Shown: positions 22,127 through 33,441, numbered from the stretch's first letter. The stretch: 64,000 nt of DNA from Platanthera guangdongensis (GCA_039583875.1 CM077151.1:117529519-117593518); one strand, 5' to 3'. Numbers and translations are program-made. Notes: a model not told the origin generated them from the letters alone.

Positions 22127-23830
22127 GTGAGCTTCCTCCCCTCTCCCTTGGTGCTAGATCTGTAGTTATATAGGCGAGATGTCGACTCAAAAGAGTTTAG
22201 ACTTGCGAGATGGTGATTTATCTAGGAAGATGCCATCCTAGGGCGTGTGCTCTAAGGCTAGTTGTGTCTTCAACCTCTCCAACCTTCAATGCGAAGATGG
22301 GGGATGGCTTCATGAAGAGTAAAGGCCTCATGAGGGTGAATAAGGGAGGTGAAATTTCTGGAGGTGATTTTGGAGGATCGACTTGAGGAGGAAGATGAAC
22401 CGATGCCGTTCATTCCTCTTTAAGATGCGTGCAGAATCTGTATTCTGCGCGCAACGATCTTCTTGGCCATTTTCATGTAGGATGTGGCCAGATCTGGGCT
22501 TCCGACTAAACATGAAAGTTGTTGCCCTTGCAAATACCTTTCCAACAAGTGTTGCACGCCTTCATACGAAGTTTGTAGCCACGAGAATGTTTGAATGAAA
22601 ATGACGTCTGATAAATCCTGCATGTAAAAATGTTGTTCTGTGCGCAGTGGACTTTGAAGCCGATTTCAAGTAGGATACAGCCAAATCTGGGCTGTGGGCT
22701 GAATATGAAAGTTGTAACTCATGGAAAGACCTTTCCATCGAGAGGTTACATGTCTTTGCCAGATTCCTGTAGATTCGGGAATCTCCGATCGAATTGCTGT
22801 CCAGATTTATTCTGCACTTAAATTCTGGGGTTTATATAATATGAATTTGAATTCGGTGGAATCGATGTTGCAAATTAACTCTAGATTTTGATGAACTATT
22901 TTATGCTAACCACCGTAGTGCTATGAATGATGAATCTTGTTAATTAGATTTCATAAAACTGAATTGTGAAGCAAGCTTTATGGCATGATATGACTTGCTG
23001 AAAATTGATAGATTATTATATATGCGCATCATGTTTGTAATATGTTGAAATCTTTTGGAATGACAAATAGAAGGATAAACCATGGCCATGAGTTTGTACG
23101 AGGGTTAAAATGAAATGTAGTAGTCCAATATTTAGAGCGTAGTCTTCCTACGGGTAATATTGTGGATGGATGTAAGTGCGGCATTGGCCGTCACTAGTTG
23201 AGTAAATGTTGAATTGAGGTATAGGTGGATGGTTGGGCTGTGTCCTCGTGCTTACTACCGAGGCCCCTTCCATACCATGGTGATGTGGAATTTTCATGCG
23301 GTGTGAGTCGACACGTGGTGTCGTAATCCTGGGTTAAGGATAGTGTGGCAGGTGTACGGGCTCGCCGATCGTCACACCGCCGGGAGTTGACAGTTAGACT
23401 TTGGGCGGTTGGGCTGTGTCCTCGGTGTTCATGTCCCGAGGCCCCTTCCGTGCCAAGTGAATGGTTGGGCTGTGTCCTCGTGCTTTCTTCCGAGGTCCCT
23501 TCCGGGTCACACCAGGCCAGTTCGGGCTGTGTTCTTGGTGCACATCTTCCCGAGACCCCACTGGGCCATAGTACGCATGAGCTCCGTTGTTGTATTCTTA
23601 GCATTGAGACGTACGGAGGCCTAGGTGAAGTAGTGTGGATACCCGCCTAGTAGTAGAGATTCCCGCTCTATTGTCACCGCCTGGACACGGCGACTGATGC
23701 CTGAGAGGTTAGCTACCTGCTCGAATAGAAAGAACTATAGTCTGTGTCGATATTGCAATTGCATGTGTGTGATCATGGGTGAGTCATTGCATAGCATACA
23801 TACCATTTCATATCATTGCACAACAAGATC

Positions 23831-23870
23831 CTCATCGTATAAGTTTGTATGGGCACTCTTACACGATGAG
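23831..23870 (+). ncRNA. Conserved hairpin 1 (T2)
   Basis: Stem CTCATCGTATAAG pairs with CTTACACGATGAG (12 of 13 pairs) around the loop TTTGTATGGGCACT. T4 has the same hairpin with all 13 pairs. Confidence 0.65.
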
Positions 23871-23892
23871 TTACTTTTATGTAACCCGATCC

Positions 23893-23930
23893 TTAACTTA
23901 TAAGCTTGTATGGGCATCCTTATATGTTAA
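23893..23930 (+). ncRNA. Conserved hairpin 2 (T2)
   Basis: Stem TTAACTTATAAG pairs with CTTATATGTTAA (11 of 12 pairs) around CTTGTATGGGCATC. It lies 236 bases upstream of predicted exon 2, within predicted intron 1. Confidence 0.6.
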
Positions 23931-24165
23931 TTACTTTCCTGCTGTAGATACTTGTACTTGATAGTTTATTATTGTTTATGTAGAACTGCTAGAATATAAT
24001 GTTATTAATCTTATTGTACCATTACCACCTGCTTGTACCTGTTACACTATTTATTATACATGTACCATTGCTCTTTTCTCCGCCCGATGCCGAGGAGTCG
24101 CTGGGGGAGCGGATGTGAAGCTACTTAGTCTTTTCGAATAACGGCTATTACGTCTTCCTTTTTAG

Positions 24166-24270
24166 GAGGTCACCCCGCAGGTAGAGCAGCCGCAGACTTT
24201 GCAGCAGGACAGCCAGGTCAGGACGACAGGGCCTGATGTGACGGTGCAGTCGCTACCGTCGGTTACGGAT
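24166..24270 (+). CDS. gag: Predicted gag exon 2 inside T2 LTR
   Basis: 105 nt, phase 0 at both ends, open for 35 codons (EVTPQVEQPQ..., Gln/Thr/Val rich). It is flanked by CTTCCTTTTTAG (polypyrimidine plus AG) and GTGAGTG. T4 has the same 105-nt block (63816-63920) with nine changed codons, no indel and no stop; three of the changes are synonymous. The downstream intron (24271-24772) would remove the LTR end and PBS, joining to the gag body at 24773. Confidence 0.55.
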
Positions 24271-24580
24271 GTGAGTGTTGTGAGATTTTGATGTAGCCCG
24301 TTTGGGCAATCTTATAGCTGTACTCTGATGTTGTAGAAGCATGTTTTAGCTTCTCTTATTTGGTGTATTTGGACTATGTTCTTAGTGTAGATTTGACTTC
24401 TTCTCCTTTATATTATGGTTGGGTTGTCATGTTTATATTGATATTGGTTGTAGCCGGCGGAATAGGCGTCTTGTGGTACAGGTTAGGCCGTGAGCTAATG
24501 CTACGGCAAGGCGACTGTTCCGGACATAAGACCCCGCCCTTCGTGGCGTGTTTTGGGATCCGGGAGGGGGGTCTTACAAA

Positions 24581-24592
24581 TGGTATCAGTTT
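24581..24592 (+). other. T2 primer-binding site
   Basis: TGGTATCAG starts two bases after the LTR end, matching the initiator-Met tRNA primer used by Tekay elements; the match weakens after nine bases. Confidence 0.75.
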
Positions 24593-24772
24593 GCCATGAT
24601 CCTCAACTAAAGAAGTCATTCAACAGTGGTACCACCCCCGTTCGATTAGTCGGTTTGCGGACAAATTTACTTAGCGGAAGCAGTGGTGTGCCCATATGTA
24701 ATTCACACTAGGTTGTCCAACTTTGACCTCAGGATTAGCTAATATGACCATACGTTTGTGTTTTACGTATAG

Positions 24773-25427
24773 ATTCAAGTACACGCTGAGCCGATGGGGG
24801 TCACTCCTGCCCCTTCCATACCCACTCAATTTCAACAATCCGAGTTGGGGCAGATGCTCACCACCATCCTGGATGCCTTTAGGGCGCAGCTGTCTCCGGT
24901 TCAACAACAGGCTCCGGGCTCTAACTGGCTGAGCACCCTTTGGGCTCTCTCCCCTCCCGCCTACCTCGGGACGGAGTCGGCCGTATGCACAGAGGAATGG
25001 CTTGACACGGTCCAAGAGGTATTGGCGGGGATCCGTTGCCCGGCCAACATGGTTGTATCGTTGGCGGTGTCTGTCTTGGATCTACATCAAAGAGGTGGAG
25101 GACGTTTCCACCGAGATTTTATAGTGGAGCATCCGGTTCCGCAGTCGCCTGCGTTTCCTCCACCGCATCAGCCTCAACAAATTCAGCAACATGAAGGGCG
25201 TCGTTGGCTGGTGTGTTTTGAATGCAACCAGCCGGGCCACTTTCGACGTTTCTGCCTGCGGTTGTATGGGAATGTCCCTCGTGCTCTCCCTCAGGCAGCT
25301 CCGCGGGGGCGTGGTTATATGCATGGTCGAGGACGAGGACCGTGAGGAGGAAACCCCAGCCCTACTCGGGATCAAGTGTACGCGCTGGACATGGCTCAAG
25401 AACGGAATCCCCAAGATGTGATTGCAG
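24773..25427 (+). pseudogene. gag: T2 gag body (internally deleted)
   Basis: The coding stretch begins at ATTCAAG, right after TTTTACGTATAG, a possible 3' splice site whose last three bases are an in-frame TAG. The first ATG is 24794. The N-terminal part (MGVTPAPSIPTQFQQSEL...) runs to a deletion near 25083, where most of the capsid region is missing. It resumes before the CCHC knuckle CFECNQPGHFRRFC. One TGA at 25343 interrupts the Arg/Gly-rich tail. The frame then stays open to ...NPQDVIAG at 25427, where an intron-like segment begins. Packaging would be lost with the capsid deletion. Confidence 0.8.
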
Positions 25428-25525
25428 GTATGATTTAAGTAATTGTCACATTTTTTTTTCTTAAACTTAAAGTTGCTTGAGACATACTAGACACCTAGCA
25501 ACAAGTTTTGGTTATTGGTACTTAG
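25428..25525 (+). other. Candidate 98-nt intron between T2 gag and protease
   Basis: The segment starts GTATGATT, has a T-rich tract and ends TTGGTACTTAG. It contains stops in all relevant frames. Gag is in one frame before it and protease in another after it. Removing exactly 98 bases joins them within one glycine codon and restores the usual chromovirus continuity (IAG then TVKV). The size is normal for a plant intron. Confidence 0.55.
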
Positions 25526-26569
25526 GCACCGTGAAAGTTGGTGGGAAGACGGCCTTTGCGCTGTTCTATACCGGTGCCTCGCACTCCTTTGTGTCTGAGG
25601 ATTTCATTAAGGACATGGAGGGCGTATAATACTTTACTGCTATAGCCCGACGAGTGCGCCTACCGGATGGCTCGGAGATGATTGCAACCACTAAGTGCGA
25701 GTTAGAGATATTTATTGAAGGAAAGGCCTTTGATACACCTGCCACAGTCTTGAGAATGCCGGAGTTTGACATCATTTTGGGCAAGGAGTGGTTGGACTGG
25801 CACTTTGCAAGGATTGATTGTTCAGAGAAACGAATCTACTTGAGACATGGAGACTCCGACGTCATCTTCCAAGGTATTAGCTTCACACCTCGCATGTTGC
25901 TATCTTCAGTTCAGACAGTAAAATCCCATATGAAGGGGGATGAAGTATTCATGATCTGGTTCGAGTTGAAGGAGATAGCAGTGGATATAAAAGACATACG
26001 GGTAGTGCGGGAGTTCCCCGAGGTATTTATTGAGAAACTGCCAGGATTACCCCCGCATAGAGAGGTTGACTTCCAGATTAATCTAGTACCGGGTGCCAAG
26101 CCGGTATCCAAGGCCCCTTACCGAATGGCCCCGAAGGAACTCGCGGAGTTTGGAGTTCAACTGCAAGAACTGGTGGAGTCAGGGTTTGTTCGACCCAGTT
26201 CGTCACCATGGGGAGCCCCTGTATTGTTCGTGAAGAAGAAGGATGGGACCCTGCATTTGTGCATAATAGACTATCGGGAACTCAATCGGGTGACGATGCG
26301 GAACACTTATCCGCTACCTCGGATTGACGAGTTGTTCGATCAACTAGTGGGAGTGTATTGGTTTTCTAAGCTGGACTTACGCTTAGGTATTATCAGTTAA
26401 GAATACAAGAAGGTGATATCCAGAAAATGACCTTTAGTTTAACATATGGACTGCACGAGTTCACTATAATGTCGTTTGGGCTCACAAATGCCCCTTCGGC
26501 CTTCATGAGCCTGATGAACAAGTTGTTTGAAACTTATTTGGATATCTTCATCATTGTTTTCATTGACGA
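25526..26569 (+). pseudogene. pol: T2 protease and 5' part of RT
   Basis: Retropepsin with FYTGASHSF where FDTGASHSF is expected: the catalytic Asp is Tyr. A TAA follows at about 25627. The frame is then open from 25654 to 26400, covering the rest of protease ([13 protein letters not shown]) and the RT fingers ([34 protein letters not shown]). A one-base loss at GGTATTATCAG (about 26388) shifts the frame; T3 carries the same loss. The palm continues in the new frame ([15 protein letters not shown], then an IDD that C2 splits at 26569). RT resumes at 38712. Confidence 0.88.
26565..26569 (+). other. C2 target site duplicate, left
   Basis: GACGA precedes the C2 LTR and recurs exactly at 38712-38716 after its other LTR, within the RT catalytic motif of T2. 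Confidence 0.95.
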
Positions 26570-28097
26570 TGTTGGAACACCCTTTTACTAATTTGGGTCA
26601 GGAACACTATGTCTCTAGGAAACAAATGTTTGACCTCTTGTATAGATCAATAGGTCAATTAGAATTGAGTCTAAGGGTTAGAAGTCTAGGTTTGGAAGCT
26701 GCCCTGAAGACCAAGATTTTCTGTTTGGAGACTAAGTCATATCGTCGAGCTCAGCACGACGATTCGTCGAACTCCGATCGACGATCGTCTAGCTCAACTT
26801 CGACAGATTGTCGAACTCCATTCGACGATCGCTGAGCTCAACTTCATCATATCGTCGAACTCCATTCGACGATCGGTGAGCTCAGGTCGACGATCTTGAC
26901 TCTGCTTTGGATCTTTATCTCTGAGCTCAGTTCGACGATCTTTGAGCTCAGATCGATGATATTTTGCTGCTGTATATTTCCAGATCGCTGAGCTCAGTTC
27001 GACGATAGCAGAGCTCAGTTCGACGTTTTCAGATAACTTCAAGGATGATTCTAGATTCAAATTCAAATCAGTTAAGACATTATTCTGCAATTAATTCTGA
27101 GGATTTCCTAGCCGTTTTCATTCATTTCTGGACCACGTTTCAAGGGATTTTCAAGGAATATTTCTATTGACTTTCCTCCAGAAGAGATTTTGCAATTAAG
27201 GATGCAATTAATGCAGGCCAACGGCTATTCTTCTCAGAGAATGTTTTGTTCAGTATCAGAGAATAAAAAGATAAGAATTTTTTTTTAATCTCTAAGAGAC
27301 AGATTACAGAGATACACAGACACACAGACAGACATCAGTAATCCAAAAACAAAGTATATTGTCTCAAAGAATTCTCAAGAACACTCATCCAAGGAGATCA
27401 ACTTTTTCAAAAATCTTCAGATCTCCCAAGTTTTCAAGTGTTCAAGGCCAACATATTTCAAGACTCCAAACATTCAACATTTCAGCTGTTGCTGAAATCA
27501 TCTTTTGCTGGAGCTCAAGTTTTGAAGGCCTATCACCCTCAGCAAAGCTTCTTTTCCTGAAGATCTCAAGGATTCAGGGGGAGCTTTGACATCAACAATC
27601 CACATAGTCTTCTCAGTTATTTGAGAAAGAGAAGACTGCCATCACTCTCTCACCCCCTCTCTGTAAAGGGTTTCTCAAACTCCCTTCAAAAATTTGAGCT
27701 TGGTTTTTGAGCACCTTGTCAAAAGCTCATTGGTGGCAAGACACCTGATCAAAAAATCTGATTTTGTTTTTGAGCACCTTATCAAAAGCTCATTGGTGCC
27801 CAGGACACCTGATCAACTCATCCTGCAGTGGATTCCTACCTAGGGTGGTAGAAGAGTGGATGTACCCAAGTTTAGGGGAACCACTATATTTTCTTGTGTC
27901 TTCTGGTTTTGTTTGTTTTTATTTTTGTTTCTGGCCTTGATTATTCTGTGATTAGTTTTTGATTAGTTTAGTTCTGTGATTAGTATTTAACTGCTTCCCT
28001 AATCACACATATTACAACAATTGTTGTAAAAAGTTTCAAAGCACCATATACTCTATTCACCCCCCTCTAGAGTATATCAGATCTAGCTGCACTTTCA
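26570..28097 (+). repeat. C2 5' LTR
   Basis: TG...CA bounded and followed by ATTGGTATCAGAGCC. Contains a TCGTCGA array at 26743-27030 and an AT-rich candidate promoter near 27263. A GGGGGAG tract near 27575 resembles the PPT. Confidence 0.95.
26743..27030. repeat. ATCGTCGAA/TTCGACGAT dyad array, C2 LTR
   Basis: About ten dyads, each an ATCGTCGAAC half and a TTCGACGAT half separated by about five bases, alternate with GAGCTCAG-type elements. The same array in the 3' LTR at 37353-37640 has several CG-to-CA/TG changes. Confidence 0.9.
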
Positions 28098-28099
28098 AT

Positions 28100-28113
28100 T
28101 GGTATCAGAGCCA
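28100..28113 (+). other. C2 primer-binding site (tRNA-iMet)
   Basis: TGGTATCAGAGCCA follows the LTR end by two bases and is an exact match to the initiator-Met tRNA 3' end. Confidence 0.93.
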
Positions 28114-28229
28114 GGTTGGTTAAACATACCATACCTGATTGGTTGTACAGGCTAACACCTGAACCCAAAGATCCCAAGTTAGATCTGTTTTCTTTTGTAC
28201 TTTATCATTAGATTTTGTTTTCACAAATC

Positions 28230-29999
28230 ATGGCCCAAAACAAAGATTATGCTAGCACCAGACCTTCAGTGTGCAATCTATCCAAGTTTGCACTTTGGAA
28301 AGAAAGGATCAGACTGTACATGAATTCCATTGACGAAGATATTTTTAACTCTGTTTTGACAGTGTGTCCAAGACCCCCAGAGAACACAAGTACAAATGCT
28401 ATTCCACCTCCATCAGGAACAGATGCTGATATCAAGAGATGGAAGGTAGCTGATGCCAAGGCTATGAACATCTTGGCCCAGACAATGTCTGATGACATAT
28501 TTCAAAAGGTGGCTGAATGCAATTCAGCAAAGGAAATTTGGGACAAACTCTCAGAAATAGTCTCAGGCTCAGCTGATGAGAGAAAGGATAGGAGATCCCA
28601 CCTCATATCACAGTATGAGAATTTCAAGAAAGGAGAAACTGAGTCAGTGGGAGATATGTACAACAGGCTCAGTCTAATAGTCAGTGAACTCAGAACATTG
28701 GATAAAGAGATCTCTCTAACTGAACTCAATGACAAGATCCTAATGTGCTTCCCTAGCACTTGGGATTCAAGAATCTGGCCAATTAAAGATGCCAGAAGTC
28801 TGAATGAGATCACCACTGAAGCTCTATTGGGTAAGCTCAAATCTTATGAGCTACTCATCAAAAATAGAGAGGAAGAACAGAAGGCTGCCTCACCAGCTAC
28901 AAGAAAAGAGAAGACCATAGCCTTCAAGGCAAATGAAGATCTTCCTGAAGACAAAGCCTCAAGTAATGATGAACTACTCAGTCTGTTGGCCAAAAGAGTT
29001 TACAAGATGGCTAGAAAGGACTTCAGAAGGAGATCATACAAGGAACATGATAAGCCAAGGTATGACAAGTCCATTAATAATAATAATAAAGACATTATTT
29101 GCTTTGGTTGCAGGAAACCAGGGCACATAGTTCCTGACTGTCCAGAAAACAAAAACAAGGACAGAAGGGACAAGAAAGAAAGAAGAAAGGAGAAAGACTC
29201 CAAGAGGAATGGCAATGACAAACCCTCATCAAGCAAAAACAAACATACAAGAAAGGGGTTTGTTGCTGAATCCTGGAGTGAGACTGAAGAAGAGTCAGAA
29301 GCATCATCCAGCTCCAATGATGATGAAGATGATGCAGAAGAGAAATGGTTCTGCATGATGGCAATCAATGCCTCACAGCATAATTCAGAAGAAGAGGAGT
29401 CAGAGTCAGACTCAGAGACTCAACCTGAAGAAGATCAGGTAATTGGTTCTTTTGATTTTAGTTCAGAGGACTTTAAATCTGAATTTAAAGCACTGTGTTT
29501 AGACCTGCTAAAGTCTGAGAAAGAAATTATCTCTCTCAGAAATCAATTATCTGAACACAATACTTTAAAGTCAGAAAACCTCAAACTCTCTCAGGAGTTG
29601 GAGTGCTGTAGGGAGCAGATAGCTTCACTGAAAAGTGAGTTGTCTGAGGCCAAGAAGCTTGAAGAATCCCTTAATGGGAGAAGCATCAAGCTGATGGACA
29701 TCATAAGCACAGTGAACTCCAGATTTAATAGTACACTGGGCTTGGGTGCTTCATCTAGCCAACCCATAGATCTAACAACTCCAATCAAATTCATTTCTGA
29801 CAAAGGAAAGGGAGTTGTAGAGGTTGCTAGGAAAAATTCTGATCTGCCCAAGAAAACCAAGTCCCAGCAGAAATCGTCGAACGAAGATCGACGATCGCCG
29901 AATGAAGATCGACGATCGCCGAACGCAGCTCGACGATCTCAGCCAAAGTCGTCGAACGCAGGTCGACGATCTCAAATACCTGATCTCAACCATAGTTGA
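28230..29999 (+). CDS. gag: C2 Gag (premature stop; reading continues to 30275)
   Basis: Gag of a Sirevirus, forming the virus-like particle. ATG 28230 (MAQNKDYAST) is the first ATG after the PBS; codons upstream in frame have no ATG. UBN2-type capsid region covers residues about 10-230. A CCHC knuckle (CFGCRKPGHIVPDC) lies near residue 293, followed by Lys/Arg-rich, acidic Ser/Glu-rich and coiled-coil segments. The C terminus is a repeat of basic units (NEDRRSP, NAARRSQ) encoded by the TCGACGATC motif array. TGA at 29997 ends the frame at 589 residues. The same frame then stays open for 91 more codons to TGA 30273, including the typical WIIPPRIYHPEGY tail, so the first TGA looks like a CGA-to-TGA mutation or a readthrough site. 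Confidence 0.9.
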   Translation: MAQNKDYASTRPSVCNLSKFALWKERIRLYMNSIDEDIFNSVLTVCPRPPENTSTNAIPPPSGTDADIKRWKVADAKAMNILAQTMSDDIFQKVAECNSAKEIWDKLSEIVSGSADERKDRRSHLISQYENFKKGETESVGDMYNRLSLIVSELRTLDKEISLTELNDKILMCFPSTWDSRIWPIKDARSLNEITTEALLGKLKSYELLIKNREEEQKAASPATRKEKTIAFKANEDLPEDKASSNDELLSLLAKRVYKMARKDFRRRSYKEHDKPRYDKSINNNNKDIICFGCRKPGHIVPDCPENKNKDRRDKKERRKEKDSKRNGNDKPSSSKNKHTRKGFVAESWSETEEESEASSSSNDDEDDAEEKWFCMMAINASQHNSEEEESESDSETQPEEDQVIGSFDFSSEDFKSEFKALCLDLLKSEKEIISLRNQLSEHNTLKSENLKLSQELECCREQIASLKSELSEAKKLEESLNGRSIKLMDIISTVNSRFNSTLGLGASSSQPIDLTTPIKFISDKGKGVVEVARKNSDLPKKTKSQQKSSNEDRRSPNEDRRSPNAARRSQPKSSNAGRRSQIPDLNHS

Positions 30000-30064
30000 C
30001 CGTCGAACGGAGCTCGACGATCTGACCCAAGATCGTCGAATGCAGCTCCAAGATCGTCGAATAG
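29874..30064 (+). repeat. TCGTCGA/TCGACGATC array inside C2 gag
   Basis: About seven copies of the LTR dyad motif lie in the coding region, in a reading frame that makes basic RRS repeats. The array spans the premature TGA. Confidence 0.85.
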
Positions 30065-30251
30065 AGGTCAGAGCTCTGGAATATTTTTCAAGGGCAAATC
30101 AAAATCCAATCCTAAGGGTCCTCCATCCCAAATATTTAACCCTTATACTGAATGGATTATACCTCCAAGGATATATCATCCTGAAGGATATAAGAGTCAA
30201 CCTATGATGTCTTTCATTTCAGAATTTAAAGGTTATCAACCTAGGCCCAAG

Positions 30252-30291
30252 GTAAACTGGGTCAAAAACAAATGAATTGTCTTAATTGTAG
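30252..30291 (+). other. Intron-like 40-nt segment at C2 gag/pol junction
   Basis: Gag reads ...CCC AAG, then GTAAAC...TTAATTGTAG, then GTG AAT in the pol frame. The 40 bases contain the gag stop and the frame change, and removing them fuses gag to pol in phase. The same layout (AAG|GTAA ... AG|GTGA) is at 7286-7306 in C1. Frameshift or stop-bypass are alternatives. Confidence 0.4.
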
Positions 30292-33200
30292 GTGAATACC
30301 TATCCAACATCTAACCAGCAATGGTACTTGGATAGTGGGTGCTCTAAGCACATGACAGGGAACAAGGACAACCTCACTTCCTTCAGAGCCAAGCTTGGAC
30401 CCAAAGTTATCTTTGGTGATTCTAACTTTGGACAGACTAAAGGATATGGTGCAGTCCAGATTGGATCAGTAACCTTCAAGAAGGTAGCTTATGTGGAAGG
30501 ACTGAAGCACAACTTAATAAGCATCAGTCAGCTGTGTGATGAAGGCTACCAGGTGACCTTCAGCAAAGCCTTATGCAAAATCAAGTCAGAGGACAACACA
30601 ACTGTGTTGACAGGTAAAAGGAAAGGTAACATCTATCTAGTAGACTTTCTTTCAACTAATGTAGATATTTGCTTGTTTAATTCTATCTGTAGACCAAACA
30701 TCTTATTGCATAAGAGACTAGGACACCTAAACCTTAGAACTATTGCTAGGCTATCCAAGGACAACCTTGTTAGAGGACTACCTTCTGGCCCCTACAAGAA
30801 GGAAGGACTCTGCAGGGCTTGTCAATTAGGCAAGCAAACTAAAAATAGCTTTAAGTCACTTAATAAGAGTGATTCACCTAGGATATTGTATCTGTTACAC
30901 ATGGATCTTTTTGGACCCATCACAGTACAAAGCCTAGGAGGGAAATCCTACACTTTAGTAGTTGTAGATGACTTCTCTAGATTCACTTGGGTGTTCTTTC
31001 TAAGGAAGAAGTCTGATAACTTTAAGTGTCTGACAGAGTTTCTCAAATGTATACAGATTGAGTTCAATACTCACATTGCCCTGATCAGAAGTGATCATGG
31101 GACAGAGTTTGATTCTCTTCTTATGCAAGAGTTCTGTCAGAGTGAAGGGATCAGACATACTTTCTCAGCTCCTAGAACTCCTCAACAAAATGGGGTAGCT
31201 GAAAGGAAAAATAGAACCCTTATTGAATCTGCCACTACATTGTTGTCAGATGCTCACCTTCCTCTATCTTTTTGGGCAGAGGCAGTGAACACCTCCAACT
31301 ATGTGCTGAATAGAAGTCTGATACATAAACTAAAGGGAAAGACTCCCTATGAATTACTCAAAGGGAAGAAACCTAAAGTTGATTATTTTAGAGTCTTTGG
31401 TTGTATTTGCTACATTCATAATAATGACAAGAAATATTTAGCAAAATTTCAGGCTAAAGCTGATGAAGGAGTGTTTCTGGGATACTCCATGATCAGCAAG
31501 GCTTATAGGGTCTATAATAAATCATCTTTAAAAATTGAGGAATCTGTTCACATTTCATTTGATGAATCTAACATGTCTTTCAAGGAGAAGATTTCTTCTA
31601 CCATAGAAACTTTGCAGGAACATTCTCTAGTTGAAGACTTGAACAAGTTACAGGTTACTCAAGGGGATGAAAGCAGTGAAGATGAAGAAAATGCTCAACA
31701 TATTGAAGAACAACTTGAAGAGCCAGTTGTTGTACCACAAGAGGAAACAACAACACAGGTTGGTGAACAATCAACACCCCCTGTTGATTTAGTAACATCA
31801 AGAGACCATCCAATTTCCCAAATAATTGGAGACATCTCAGCTGGTGTGCAAACCAGAAATCAGGTCAACCAAAACCTGTTGTACACCTGCTTCCTATCTC
31901 AAATTGAACCTCAGTCCATTCAAGATGCAGAGCAAGATCCACACTGGATCATTGCAATGCAAGAAGAGTTGCATCAATTTGAGAGAAACAAAGTATGGGA
32001 ACTAGTGCCAAAGCCTAAGGATCACTCCATTGTTGGAACAAAATGGGTATTCAGAAACAAACTGGATGATCAAGGAGTAATTATAAGAAACAAGGCAAGG
32101 CTAGTTGCTCAGGGATATTCTCAAGAAGAAGGGATAGACTACGACCAGACTTTTGCACCTGCTGCAAGATTGGAAACCATCAGAATATTTTTAGCTTATG
32201 CAACACACAAAGGCTTCAAGGTATACCAGATGGATGTCAAAAGTGCATTTCTAAATGGAGACATCAAAGAAGAAGTATATGTCACACAACCTCCAGGTTT
32301 TATCTCTCCAACTTATCCTGATTATGTTTTTAGATTGAACAAAGCATTATATGGTCTCAAGCAAGCTCCTAGAGCATGGTATGAGACCCTACCATGCTTT
32401 CTCTTGGAAAATGGTTTTATAAGGGGTAGAGTAGACCAAACTCTTTTCACTAGAACCCATAAGTCTCATACCCTACTAGTACAGATTTATGTAGACGATA
32501 TTATTTTTGGTTCTACTGACTCTAAATTAAGCAGAAGGTTTTCCAACCTAATGCATTCTAAATTTGAGATGAGTAGCATGAGTGAGCTATCCTTCTTCAT
32601 AGGATTGCAAGTTAAGCAACATGCTGAAGGCATCTTTATTTCTCAAACCAAATATGCAAATGAATTGGTTAAGAAATTTGGTATGTCTGAAGCATCTTGT
32701 ATGAAAACACCCATGCCTACTAATGTTGTATTGGATGCTGATGAACATGGGAAACCTGTTGATCAGACAACATATAGAGCAATGATTGGATCTTTACTGT
32801 ATCTTACAGCTAGTAGACCAGATATAATGTTTGCTAGATGTATATGTGCTAGGTTCCAAGTAAGCCCTAGAGAGTCACACCTAACACTAGTAAAGAGGAT
32901 TCTCAGGTATGTTAAAAGTTGTCCAAATCTAGGTCTCTGGTATCCAAAAGATTCAGCATTTGATTTAACTGGATTCTCTGATGCTGACTATGCTGGATGC
33001 AGAATTGACAGGAAAAGCACCAGTGGAACTTGTCAGTTCCTTGGTGACAGACTTGTCTCTTGGTTTTGTAAGAAACAAACATCTGTGTCAACTTCAACTG
33101 CTGAAGCTGAATATATGGCTGCAGGCAGTTGTTGTTCACAAATCTTGTGGATTCAAAACGAACTCCTACACTATGGCTACAACTTAGAGAAGTCTAAAAT

Positions 33201-33441
33201 CTTTTGTGATAACACCAGTGCTATTTCTATAGCTCAAAATCCAATCCTCCATAGTAGGACAAAACACATAGAGATTAAGCATCACTTCTTAAGGGATAAT
33301 GTTGAAAAGAATAAAATTGAACTACAATATATCCCAACTGATTTACAAAGGGGAGATATTTTCACCAAGCCATTGGATGAAAAGAAACACACCTTCTTCC
33401 TAAATAAGTTAGGACTGTTAGATGGAGGAAGTCTTAAATAA
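30292..33441 (+). CDS. pol: C2 Pol: protease-integrase-RT-RNase H
   Basis: Open for 1049 codons. A TAG lies immediately upstream and the first codon is GTG, so translation must come from gag by frameshift, splicing or bypass. Protease [13 protein letters not shown] at residues 12-24; integrase HHCC finger ending CRACQLGKQ about 165-180; core [14 protein letters not shown] and [12 protein letters not shown] about 205-310. The linker precedes RT ([33 protein letters not shown] near 735). RNase H has [20 protein letters not shown] and FCDNTSAI, and the product ends [11 protein letters not shown]...GSLK. All catalytic residues I can check are present. Integrase acts in the nucleus; reverse transcription occurs in the particle. 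This is the most intact enzyme set in the window. Confidence 0.95.
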   Translation: MNTYPTSNQQWYLDSGCSKHMTGNKDNLTSFRAKLGPKVIFGDSNFGQTKGYGAVQIGSVTFKKVAYVEGLKHNLISISQLCDEGYQVTFSKALCKIKSEDNTTVLTGKRKGNIYLVDFLSTNVDICLFNSICRPNILLHKRLGHLNLRTIARLSKDNLVRGLPSGPYKKEGLCRACQLGKQTKNSFKSLNKSDSPRILYLLHMDLFGPITVQSLGGKSYTLVVVDDFSRFTWVFFLRKKSDNFKCLTEFLKCIQIEFNTHIALIRSDHGTEFDSLLMQEFCQSEGIRHTFSAPRTPQQNGVAERKNRTLIESATTLLSDAHLPLSFWAEAVNTSNYVLNRSLIHKLKGKTPYELLKGKKPKVDYFRVFGCICYIHNNDKKYLAKFQAKADEGVFLGYSMISKAYRVYNKSSLKIEESVHISFDESNMSFKEKISSTIETLQEHSLVEDLNKLQVTQGDESSEDEENAQHIEEQLEEPVVVPQEETTTQVGEQSTPPVDLVTSRDHPISQIIGDISAGVQTRNQVNQNLLYTCFLSQIEPQSIQDAEQDPHWIIAMQEELHQFERNKVWELVPKPKDHSIVGTKWVFRNKLDDQGVIIRNKARLVAQGYSQEEGIDYDQTFAPAARLETIRIFLAYATHKGFKVYQMDVKSAFLNGDIKEEVYVTQPPGFISPTYPDYVFRLNKALYGLKQAPRAWYETLPCFLLENGFIRGRVDQTLFTRTHKSHTLLVQIYVDDIIFGSTDSKLSRRFSNLMHSKFEMSSMSELSFFIGLQVKQHAEGIFISQTKYANELVKKFGMSEASCMKTPMPTNVVLDADEHGKPVDQTTYRAMIGSLLYLTASRPDIMFARCICARFQVSPRESHLTLVKRILRYVKSCPNLGLWYPKDSAFDLTGFSDADYAGCRIDRKSTSGTCQFLGDRLVSWFCKKQTSVSTSTAEAEYMAAGSCCSQILWIQNELLHYGYNLEKSKIFCDNTSAISIAQNPILHSRTKHIEIKHHFLRDNVEKNKIELQYIPTDLQRGDIFTKPLDEKKHTFFLNKLGLLDGGSLK

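Larger units (their letters stand above)
21021..24578 (+). repeat. T2 5' LTR
   Basis: 3558 bp from TGTAACGTCC to GGTCTTACA, followed two bases later by a PBS. The U3 part holds the palindrome array 21148-21921. Downstream are two predicted short exons (22055/22067-22126; 24166-24270) and two conserved hairpins (23831-23930). The stretch 22300-23830 matches T4 62000-63440 but shows no gene. The 5' flank is CCTGC, inside C3 pol. Confidence 0.88.
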
